This document shows, one piece after another, positions 1 to 11,900 of a DNA stretch of 64,000 bases. Both the position numbers and the translations under genes were made by a program. A model generated the notes under the pieces. It saw only the letters and a program-made list of their open reading frames with translations. It was not told where the DNA came from and searched no databases. Source of the stretch: Aporrectodea caliginosa (lineage: Eukaryota > Annelida > Clitellata > Crassiclitellata > Lumbricidae); assembly GCA_020284085.1 (NCBI GenBank), contig JACEVL010000837.1, positions 442,001-506,000 on the forward strand, in the 5' to 3' direction. The first letter of the stretch is position 1. Each line of letters begins with the position of its first letter.

Positions 1-2931
1 GGTTTTGCACTAATATGTAAATGTAAAAAGTTTTTGGTAGAAAAAAATAGCCCTACTAAAATATTTGTCCACTCCGTTACTGTATACATATGAGATCTGT
101 TTTATACATTGTACAGCTTCTGTTGTGTATTTTGACATTCCAATATGTTTCTAGTATTAATATTTATAAAATAGAAATAAAAGAAATTAGAAAACTTATA
201 ATGATTTGATTCCATCACAGTTTCATTTATTTAGAAAAAGGTCCACTCCGTTATGGAAATAAAAGCATTTAATGTTAAGTTGAATAAATATTTTTGCCCA
301 AACAACTGAAAAGAAATCACTTGAGCCAATCATTCCCAGTGATCGAATAAACAGAAAACACTAAAATATTTATGGTATTGTCTTAAAAATCTGCTCACAG
401 CATCAAAATACCACACCATTTAGCCTATAATAATTCCACTCCGTTACTATCTTTCGAGTGTCGAACACAATTTTTCCACTCCGTTACATAGCTGTCCCAT
501 GCGTTACCAAATAAATGTTAACGGAGTGGACAGGTAACGGAGTAGACAATTTGGGTTGCAGCACGGTAAATACCATATTATCGCTCACGCGTCCACATCG
601 ATCGTTGATAAAATCATTATTTTGCTTATAAGCGTTATATTACAAATATTATTGGAATTAGATTCATTTATAATCATGGCAAAAATGCAGTAACGGAGTG
701 GCCGTATAATAAAAAAACACATCTGGTACGAAATAAATGAAAATTCGTATGAAATTTGTCGGACCATTTATATCGTTGGTGAAGATATAAATAGCTTACA
801 TAGATTACATAGCAGAGATGAGTCTAGTTGCGCGACCACAAAATTGAATGGTTCTGAGATAGAAGATTAATTTTTTACATGGTAACGGAGTATACATAAT
901 TCCTGGGGACAAGTTTTAAAAATTTTCCTTTAATTATGCTGAAGATCCGGTTCACCAAGTTGTATTTTTAAAACATACACAAATATATAATAGGCCTACA
1001 TAAGAAACACGTTAATTTTGGCTCAATACAAATCATTTCGAAATTGTAGACTAAAGCAATAAGTACTAGAGCCTAGGGACAGTAACGGAGTGGAACATTT
1101 TAAATTGAAAATAAATTTTAATAAATTAGGTTATTGCTTTAAATTACTTTAAAATATCTTAAATTGTTGACTGATCAAATACATATTAATATCAACACTT
1201 AGCATAATCAGACTAGGTATAGTTTTTCGAGAAATGACCGGGGACAGCTGAATTCTGAATTTACCATGTTACCGGAAAATGACTCAGATATGAATCCTGG
1301 GCTAGCACGGTCTGTACACGGGGACCTTAAACAGCCATTCAAACGGACAAAGCACGTGGTAAAGGATCTCAGCAGACAATTATTCATTGAACATGAGGAG
1401 GATCGATCGAGGCCACACGGTCTCTATAGAAAAATAATTCTATGCATTTACATTTACAACGAATCTAAATGGAACTATATATGCACTGAATTCCAGAACT
1501 TTGGACCAGTAACGGAGAACGTGCGAGAATCCAACACTGACCTGGAAACGAGTTACGACATTATGGTCACAGCGTCCATTGATTGAGTGCATTATTTAGT
1601 GGTAATAGGGGTGACAGAGAGATCGATCGATCGATCGACTGATCGATGTAGATCGATGCAGTAGGCTACTTCATGACCCCCCCTCAGGCCCTCTGACTTC
1701 AGACTGGTACATATGGGAGTGTCGGCGTCTGGGTTAGGAGATAGGCTAATGTAACTCTCATTAAAATCTCATATTTTATTAAATTACATTACGTTTCTGA
1801 ACTCATTGTGGCCTAATGTGGTGGAATGGGTTCAATCGATTGATTCATGACCAAGACTCATAGGGTGATCGACAGTCAAAAATACAGACAGACACACAGA
1901 TAGACGGACAGACGGAGATACAGACAGACAGACAGACAGACAGACATGTATGCGTACATGCATGATTACATGCATACAACGTCATGTAGGCCTACGTATA
2001 CGTAGGCCTACTCTGCCGTACAGACATACGGCCATAGGCTATAATACACAGGCCATTAATTGAACGGCAATTCCGTACTAGATACCGGCTGGAACAGTAA
2101 CGGGGAAGGTGACGTTGAGTTTCTTCGGTGAATGTGGAGTCCATTCAATAACGAAGGCAGTTAATTGAGTCCTTTAATTAAGGTCACTAGTCTAGCTGAA
2201 CCGTTATCCATGCAGATCTCCGTTGCGTATATAGGCCTAGCATGTTGACCGAGTTTCTATGAAACAGATATTGATAATTAATCGATGAAGGTCGACAGAT
2301 GTAGGCCCTACGGATGCAGTGCTCCACGATAAGACCTACGACAGTTAATCTTCGTCTGAAATAGTAGGCCAACTGCGAAAGACAAATTATTAAGGTACGA
2401 CGTACGCCACTATAGGCCGGGCTATAAAGGCCTACATAGGCTACAATTGAAACTCTACCCTTACCGCCACATTTTTGGGACTACAGCAATCTTAATCGTA
2501 AATTCCAAATTTATTGAGCGCTTTGGTATAATTATAGAGTTAACGATTACGATTAAGATTGTGTTAGGCCCCTATATAATTATGTCATTGTAAAGTCTTT
2601 GGTGTGGAGAGTACGACTACGATTACGAATTAAGACCTAGAGCACACAACCATACTCTCCCACCCAAGACAACTCAGTTTATTCCCAGATCCTTATATAA
2701 AAATATTTGCTAGTTTATTTTAAAGTTTTCTAGTTACTTTTAATTATCCATTATCACTCATTTAGCATATTAACTGCGTTTTTGTCAGATTGTTTTTCTC
2801 TAAAACAAAATGTTGGGCTGGGCTACTACCGTTATAGCCGTGTAGAATCTAGAACGCTATATGTAATCTATGCTGTCATGGTACATGACGTGGTTTGTTT
2901 TGATCTGAATTTACAACAAGTTTGACTAAAA
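1..2931. other. AT-rich upstream region with a dispersed 13-bp motif
   Basis: No convincing coding exon. The first 1.5 kb carries about ten copies of TCCACTCCGTTAC or its complement in both orientations. Further on are GATC-rich (1620-1660) and GACA (1895-1950) microsatellites and several TAGGCCTA octamers. The GCC2 promoter is expected just upstream of 2932, but I saw no decisive core element. Confidence 0.6.
68..1520. repeat. Dispersed motif TCCACTCCGTTAC / GTAACGGAGTGGA
   Basis: Forward copies at 68-80, 242-254 (last base changed), 435-447 and 475-487. Complementary copies near 518-530, 534-546, 690-701, 882-894, 1082-1094 and a partial at 1509-1518. A weak match lies near 2096. The sequence between copies is not repeated. 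All forward copies are on the left and all reverse copies on the right, as expected for subterminal transposase-binding repeats or an inverted arrangement. Confidence 0.7.
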
Positions 2932-2940
2932 ATGGCTTCA
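2932..2940 (+). CDS. GCC2: GCC2 coding exon 1 (Met-Ala-Ser), proposed
   Basis: The context AAAATGG is a good start context, and TCA is followed by GTAAGA, giving a phase-0 donor that fits the phase-0 acceptor of exon 2. Vertebrate GCC2 also starts with a very short coding exon. Nine coding bases cannot be proved by sequence alone; another upstream ATG remains possible. Confidence 0.5.
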
Positions 2941-5900
2941 GTAAGACAATAACTTAGAATTTTATTTCATAAAACTAAAATTCACGAAAGTGACAGTCTA
3001 ACATTTTCACTTCGAACAATTAAACTGTTGCGTTTCTGAGCCAGAGCGCCTTTTGAGAGACCCAGCCCTCCACTGAGCTGTTATGGTGCTTGGACTGGGG
3101 TCAGCCCGAATCCCCGAAACCCGAATCCCCGAAAACGCTGAAAACAGAAAAAAGCCCGATTTCCCGAAAACAGTTTATTAGAAAGCGGCCGAGCTATTCA
3201 GACTAAATTGTAAACATGACATAGACTTAGCGTGGTCTTGATTATAGCGATATACTGCTATTAAAAGCAGAAGTCCATTATATTCATTCGGGTCGGACTT
3301 AGAAAATCAATTTCGGGGATCAAGCCGAATTTACGCCGAAATGCCTTTCGGGGATTCGGGTTTCGGGGATTCGGCCCGCACCCCTTGGACTTCGTGGGCG
3401 TAACAAACTAGGCTTTATAATAAATTGGCTTTATTTTTTATTTATTACATTGACTAACTGTTACGCACTGTGTGTGATGTTCTGGACGTCGTGTCATGTG
3501 GCCTTGAGGCTGATCAAAACAGAAGTCCATCAGCCGGTAAACGTGTAAAATAGCGTCGCAAATTATTCACCCATTGTAGCATTATTATTTTTCATCAGTC
3601 CAACTTCTACTTTGGAAAGAATCTTTTCCAGCAATCCGGCTTCTATTTAGGCAAGAATTCGTTTAATCAATCCAGCATCTATTTAAGCAACAATTATTTT
3701 TCATCAGCACAACTTCTATTCAATTTAGAATTATTTTTCATAAATCCAGTTTATATTTAAGCAAGATTCATTTAATCGGGTCAGCCCGAAACCCGAATCC
3801 CGAAAACGCTGAACATACACAAAAGCCCGATTTCCGAAAACAGTTTTCTAGAAAGCGGCCAAGATATTCAGTGTTATATTGCAAACATGACATAGACCAG
3901 CGTGGCGTGGCCTTGATGTATATCGATATACTGCCGATTCACACGTTTATTTTTTAATTATATTCACTGGGTCGGACTTAGAAAATCAATTTCGGGGATC
4001 CGGCCGAAATTCGTTTCGGGGATTCGGCCCGCACCCATTTAATCGATCCCACTTCTATTTAAGTAAATATTATTTTCATCATTCCGACTTCTATTTTGCA
4101 AGAATTCTTTTCATCAATCCAACTTGTATTCAACCAAAGCTGAAACCCAAATAATTTAATCTATGCTAAACTACCCGTTTACCGGGCAGCCCTCTCAGTT
4201 GTTTAGGTAACATGGTTCAACAAAATATAAATCTTGGGCACATTGACTGACGCCCATTTAGTTTGGGGTACATACAACCAACCGTAACCATTGGACAACA
4301 TCTGTGACTTGATGCAGTGCTTGTGAATAAGCTGGTGCCCTGTGTTTATCTTTTAAGCAGCACTTTAGAATTTAATGATTTACAGCCTGGAAATGAACGG
4401 TGAATGGAGTCATGGTAACGGGAATACTGCAGAGAGCATGCCATAGATGATGCTGTTGATAGTGATGATGAAGCACAGAGATCCTAAGTGGCCGAGTGGG
4501 TTGGTAGCCGCTCGCCAATCTTTACTGCGGGGTGGTTCGGCCGGAGTACGAGGTTGCTTTCTGCCGGACACTAATCATCTTCGATATGAAAAGTGTCATT
4601 CTGCCCAGATGGTGATGATGAAGCACATTGTTGCAAAGCCATAATTTTTTTACTTTGGTGACTGGATCACCAGCGAGATCAGCTGCATGGCAATAAAAGT
4701 CACTGTATCTTCCGTAATGTTCCATTGTGATCTAATCGTAGTCAGTACAATGCTGTAATCAAGGCAGTTATTTTTACTTTTCCGTCAGAAGTGATTACAA
4801 AATGATTTTCTTGCTATTTGTAGAATCAGGCTGATACGCCTGATGGAGATAGCAATGAATCGAAAGGTGGTTCAAAGGTATTGACTTAACAAGTTTAACT
4901 CAGTTCAGTACTTACTTTGTACCCGAGATCTGTCTGTCTCTCTGTCTGTTTCTCTGTCTGTGTCTGTGTGTGTGTGTGTCTATCTGTGTGTATGTGTATT
5001 TGTCTATGTGTATGTGTGTTTGGTGTATGTGTCTGTCGACGCTCTGTCGTTGTGTGTGTCTGTCTGTCAGTGTGTGTGTCTGTCTGACTGTGTCTGTCTT
5101 TGGGTCTATCTGTCTGTGTGTGTGTCTGGCTGTCTGTGTGTCTGCATGTCTACGATGCCTGAGTTTTTAAGACTGTCATTGCCTGAGGTAACAATGACAG
5201 TCTTAAAAACTACAAGACATCGTAGAGAACTGGAAACAACTACTGTCTGTCTGCCTGTATTTCCGTTTGTCTAACTGTCTGTATGGTTTGCTGCCTGCCT
5301 GCTTGTCAGCCTTTCTTACTTCACTGCCTGCCTATGTTTCACTAAGTGCTAAATCATTATTTATTTCATACAGAGATATGGATTTAGTATTTGGAAATCG
5401 ATAATATTTTTAAATTCAACCCGTTGAGCATTGGTTCCTACTGAGTTGTTTTGGATTGTGCTGTTAAAGAGGAATTGTTTGTTTTAGTTGGACAACCTGT
5501 CGCGAGACGACCTTGTCAAATTCGTCAAGAAGCAGATGGTGATACTTCAGAAGTCTAAAAGTCACTCTGATGGTAAGTAAGACTTCATCAGGTGTATTCA
5601 CACCCACATCCAGTTTTATTTATGAATAACTGTAACATTTTAATGCATTAACTAATATTTAATTAATAGCTGTATGAATTGACTTTTAATGATTATTATG
5701 GGTTTGCTCATATCGAGTGCATGAAGAAAGGGAATAGGTATTTAAGCTAACCGTGATGCGAGGCAGCCTTGTGTATAATGTATATGGTATACAAAGTGTT
5801 AGTGACTTCATTTTCTGAGCTCGGCGTATGAGGGCATGTGACCAGTCCTCTCCCTTGCTGCATGATCTTCTCACTGACAGTGATGGTCGGACCACTGATG

Positions 5901-8900
5901 CTCATTTCATTCTGTAATTGATGGGCTGTTCGTTTACATTACTGGTACAAAACATTGGACAGTGACGCTTTGTATGAAGTGGTTGCCAGAATGCTCAACA
6001 CTCGACTTTAGGTAAGGTGATTTAATTCTGCAGCCTAACATGGCAGTTGATGTTTTCCGCCTATGGCTAGTTGTTAAAACAGTTTAAATATATTGTGGTC
6101 CATTTTTCAGAGCTTTCTCGTGAACTTGCCGAAACCAAAGAGAAATTAAACAAACAAGCAGATGTGGTAAGTCATAATTATGTTCTTTACAATGATATTT
6201 GTTATGTTAGATTGTGTTTTTCAGTGTACACAGGTCAAGAATCATTTTAAGTTTGACTTCATGTCCCACGGCATCGCGCAAGAGTAACTTTATTAAACCA
6301 AAACCACTTTGTAGGGATAATGTATTCAGGAAAATTCCCCATTCAAAAGTTATGCATGAAAACCATCATGGAGGTAAATTTCCCAGAGGCTGCGGCTTGA
6401 GTGTTAAGCCAACTTAAAGTGCACTTCATTCGGACTGTTAGATTGCCATGTTGTGATATTCTTTAAAAGTCATGTACAAATATACGTATACATACATACA
6501 TAAATACCTGATGTTACATTTCTTTCAGTTACTTATATTGTTTTGTTTTAAGTCTGTGTGAAGCATCAAGTGGTTCAAAGATACTGGATTTCACATTGTT
6601 TTGTTTACATTGTTTTGTGTTTTTGCACCTACCCTACATTGTGTATTTTCAATTACCTACATTTCGTTGCTTTGAGTTCCTTGCATTTTTCAGCTACTTT
6701 ACTCTGCATATTTTTATTACCTACATTGTGTTTTTGGTGTTTGAATCCAAATTTCGTTCATTGTTACAACGCAACATCAACTTTGTAATGTAAGCCTATT
6801 TGACCTTGTGTAGTTCCATTCCTAAAGATAGTGTGATAAGGACGTCCCAGCACATTTTTGTGATTTTATTTACTTTTTGTGCTTCTGCTTGGTGTAATTT
6901 GTACATTTAATTATTCAATTGAACAGAAAAGCGAAACAAAGGATGCTGATGAAGATGCTGACGAAAGGGAGAACCTCATCCAAGCGTACAATGCGTCACA
7001 GATGGCGCTGGAAGAAAGTGCATCCAAGATAGCTGTAAGCACTTGCCATATACTGTTACAATTACAAGCACTTACTAGTTACAATTACAATTACAAGCAC
7101 TTACTAGTTACAATTACAATTACAAGCACTTACTAATTACAATTACATTTGCAAGAACTTACTCATTGCAATTACAAGCACTTACTAGTTACAGTTACAA
7201 TTGCAATTACTAATTACAATTGCAATTACTAGTTACAATTGCAATTACTAGTTACAATTGCAATTACTAGTTACAATTGCAGTTACTAGTTATAATTACA
7301 ATTACTAGTTACAATTGCAATTACTAGTTACAATTGCAATTACTAGTTACAGTTAAAATTACAATTACTAGTTACAATTACAATTACAAACACTTATTAG
7401 TTAATTGCTGCTTATTGCGATTTCTCCAAATTTTTCACATCTGTATTACATGTTCACACACCGATGTCTACACACCATCCTGTATTGGTTCAAAATTGGT
7501 TTTAAATACAGTAAAATAAGTGTTACATTTACCTTTTTGGTTGTGAGGTTTTCTTGTGGAGCTGTGTAAACCAGTGTCTTACCTTTGCCTTTGTTACCTT
7601 TTTACTTTCTAGAGTTTGACTGAGCAAGTGAATTGTCTTCAACAAAAGAATGAGACACTAACGTCGTTGTACACGTGTATGCAGACTGAACTCGATACGA
7701 TGGCATCTCGAACTAAGGTTGAGTATTAAGCAGTTTCAGCTTTCAGAAAAGGCTTTTAGTGCTTATTTCTTGTATTTGGTGTATTTATATAGCACCACTG
7801 TATACAATACAATACAATGCAATGTATCAACACTTAAAGTGGTGAGGATAATGCTGAGATGCTTAGATACCTAGGTACACTAACTGGTACCTCTGAAAAC
7901 TTCTGCTCTGCATCTGGTCTCTTGGACAACCGGACTCATACCTCCACTGGACATTATCTCTGGGTAATGCCTCTGATACGAAGCAGTGCTCGTGAATAAG
8001 CTGCTGCCCTGCGCTTAGCTTTACAGTAACGCTTTAGAAATTTGGAGTTTACGGTTATGGTTACGTAACTGTTACCAATAGAGGCCTGTAATGTTTCCTG
8101 ATTACCTTACTTTGTGTTACCTTGAAATAATAAGTGATATTTAAGAAACTGACCACTGATGCTGCTACCACCTTTATAATTGTGCATTGTACGGTCTATG
8201 GTCTCTTGGACGACACAGATGTAGACTTGATTGTCTGTTTTATATTTCCTGAACTGAAGCCTTCATTATACAGCTTTATGATGCAGGTGTGTATGCTTAT
8301 ATCTAGGAACTAGAGAACAGTTTGTTTCTGATGTCTGAGGCTCGTGACGAGGCCGTGAATCAGCTCGACTCTCGGCAGACGTCTGGGGGACCCTCATCTG
8401 CGAATGCTGATCCGGTCAGTTTTTATGTTTATGTAACACCGTTATCTGTGTTACAAGGCGTCAACTGGGGGGACTGGGCATTAATAATTTGCACCAGAAA
8501 TCTTACACAGTGATTATCTTTGGATAGCCTTGAATGTGTAATAAGTAAGTAACTAAGTGAGTAACTCATCAGCTGAGTGAGCAATTGTAGGTGTACCATA
8601 TCTACAGGGCCAGCAACCAAACTATCTGTCGCTCTGATGCATACACACTATTATATCATGAATTCTTGTATAACACTGTTCAGTATTAAAATTTGGTTTA
8701 GATGTAGGAAACCAATTTTTAACACAGCTTCAGTATTGGCTGTACTTAGCACATTAACGATGAGGGTGTACTAAAAGCGACTTTGTAACCAATGCAGCTA
8801 GTCATTAAAGTGTTAAAATAAATGTCTGTAAATGAAATGTAGGTTTGTTAGTTCCAGTTGAAGCCTTCAATTTTTTTCAGTTTGCTTGTTGGATAGTTTA

Positions 8901-11900
8901 TTTGCTAAGAATTTTGTCGACATCTAAGACAGTTTCCGTGAAATAAAACTTTATTTGTTGATGTTTATTTTCAGTTTGTTTGTTCAAAATGTGGCGAAAT
9001 GAAGACAAAAGTGGATGAACTGACAATCATTCTAGAGGAACTGAGGCAGAAAATTGAACCAGTTGAAACTGAGCGAAACCAGTTCAAGCTGGATTTGACT
9101 CAGTCTCAGGAGAAACTGGCGAAAGCAGCCGTCTTCATTGACAAACTGAAAAAAGAGAGGCAGCAGCTGAAAGAACAAATCGCTCAATTGCAATCCTCAA
9201 CAATAGCAGACTTACAGGAGGCTTTGGACACCATCAGACAAGAACAGGTTGCCACAAACCAAGAAAATCTAAGGGTTTCTGCAGAACTGGAGAAAACTAA
9301 GGCAGATTTGGCCCAATCGCTTGGAGATATCGAAAAGGTGGTCTCGGAGAAAGCGGAACTCGTTTCACAGTTGGCCGATCTTCAGCAAGCATTTGACCGT
9401 GTTGAGCGACAGTACAAGGAAGTACAAAATGACAGAGATGTTTGTGCTGAAAGGTTGGCCATTTCTCAGAGAAATCTAGACGATATTGCGCAGCAACTTG
9501 CTAGCTTACAGGAAGAGAAAAACAGTGTGTTAGCAAATTCTCTCGAATTGCAGAAGTCGTTTGACGATGTCGTAGAAAAACTTGAAGCAGTTACCAGTGA
9601 AAAACAAGCAGCTGATAAAGAACTGGAAGACCTTCGAACTAATGTAGCTGAGGCTGCTCAGATTGCCGGTGTAGGAGATGGAAATGCAAAGAAATTGCAG
9701 GACGTGGAAGAGCTGTTGAGAGAAGTGAAAGAAGATCTTGCCTCAACAAAAATGGACCTCGAGTCGGAAAAGATGCTAAACAGAGAACTAGAAGAAAGAG
9801 TTTCTCGTTCGGATGAGACAAGAGACGAAAGAGTGGAACCAGTGTCACAGCTGTCAAGTGAAACAGGTCCTGATGAAAATGCTTCACGGGATGACCTGCT
9901 ACGAGAACTTAATCTACAGATTGATCAGCTCAAGGAGGAATTACAGCTTCGTTCAACAAAGGAACAGGAAGCCATTGCCACGAATGACGAGCTGAGAAAC
10001 CAGGTTAAAGAACTGAAATCTGGTAAAAGCTTTGACGAGAACAAGAGCGTAGAAACTGTTGCGATCTGTGATGATGCCTCGCAAGGAAATGCTGAGAAAC
10101 AGCCAGAAGAGGAAGCTGGAGACTGGACGCCTCTCAGCGCACAGACGAGTGTATCAGAACATGATGCTCAGCCGCAGGAAGTGTTGCTGCTGCGAGAGAA
10201 GCTGGCCGAGTGGGAGACGATGATGCAAATGTTGCAGACGGAGAGGGATGACATGGAGAGGGAGATTTTTAGGATGGGAGACCGGGAGAAAAGGGACGTA
10301 TGCCTGCTCGAGGAAATACTACTGACGCTGCAGACTGCCCTCAAAGGCCGAGACCTTTTCCACGATCAGACGAAAACGATGGAAGATAACGGCGTCATCT
10401 ATGCCAAGCTGAGCATCCTGCAGAGCATCATCGACGAGACAAACTTCGAACGGGACGAGATGAGGGAAAAGATTCAGCATCTGACTGAGCAGGTTGTTGA
10501 CCTGGAGAAACGATTTTCGGAGACGGCAGGAAGTGGTGATAAATCTTCTACGAATTCCAGAAGTAAAGACGAGAAGGAAATTTTCTCGGAAGAATTGAGT
10601 GAGGGTGGTGGAGCCTTGCAAATGCTGCCTGTAAAGGAGCAGTTGTTGGAAAGCGTCGGTGAAAGTGAGAGCGTTGTCGGTAGTCAAAATAAAAAGGAAG
10701 AGGACCTGAGTGAGGAAGTTGTTCAATGGAAAGAGATGTTGGAAGCTGAAAGAGCGAACTCGGAGAAGTGGAAAAGCAGCTATGACGAGATGCAGCGAGT
10801 CGTGGAAGGTTTAACCGCGGAAAAGGAACAGCTGGAAAAGACTCTGCAGGAAGCGTCGAGAGCAACAGGTCATGCTCAGTTGGATAGCGGACAACATTCA
10901 CAAACCACGGAGAAAGAAGAGCATGATGGTAAAATGATGGAAGTCATGTATGGTGGTGAAAATCAGACAGAATTGTGTGAACCAACCAAAGTGGATGAAG
11001 AGGCGAGCAAAGGCAACAAAGATGAACTTTTAATGACGGAACACGTCAAGCAGAGGACCGTGAAAAAGAGCGGACCGCTCGTAATCCAGGTTCTGTCGGA
11101 AGACGAGAAGCTACTGCTGCTGGAAGAAAACCGGAACCTCAGAAAACAGCTGGAAACCTTGGCAGGTCATTCAGCGGCGATCACAAGGCCGCAAGCTGTG
11201 CAGACTTGCATGGATGACATCAGCAGTTCGGAGACAGATGGAATCGGTGACAGAAGTGAAACGAGTCAAGCAGAGAAGGATATCGTGGACACGTCTCTGA
11301 CTTGTGCAGTGGGTGAAACAGGAGAAACAGTGGGAGATACAGGTGCTCAGTTTACCCTCGACAGACTCAAGAAAGAAATCGCAGATGTGGAGTGTCTTCT
11401 TCAAGAGAAGAGAGATGAGCTGTACAGACTTTCAGAAGAGATCAACTCCGCAGAGAAGAGTTCCGGATCTGAGGCAGAACTAGAAAGACTGAGAGAGGAT
11501 TGCAACCAGGCAAAGGCAGAATTCGAAGTCCTCCTTGAGAATAAGAACTCCGAAATCGAGAGGCTACAGGCTGAACTTGTCCGGGCTTCTGAACAACTGG
11601 AGGAAAACCGAGATAATGAAAGAGTAATGGTTGCCTTGAGGGAGGAACTCGTTCAACTTAGGAAAGAAAAGGAAGACTTTACCGAACCGAAACAGGTGCT
11701 AATCTCAGAAATGACCGCTGCTCAGAAAGATGTGGACTTTGCGGAGACTGGAGTCTCCAGTGAAAAGGATGCTGAGATACAGAGACTGAAGGAAGAGCTT
11801 CACAGATTAAAAAACGATGCTGAACAGCGAGTTGAGGAGTATAAGAGTCAAATGCAAATGGCTGTAGAAGAATCTGGCCAAAACTTGAGCTGGGATTTTG

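Noticed and set aside
1266..1586. 106-codon ORF in the upstream region
   Set aside because: No recognisable motif. It overlaps a copy of the dispersed 13-mer and has no splice or neighbour support. Kept only as a remote possibility.
4485..4560. Functional tRNA gene
   Set aside because: Only the A-box-like start fits. I could not form acceptor and anticodon stems, so it is treated as a SINE fragment.
10319..10901. Minus-strand ORFs opposite GCC2 exon 8
   Set aside because: Shadow frames of the long coding exon. The plus-strand frame has clear heptads and orthology.
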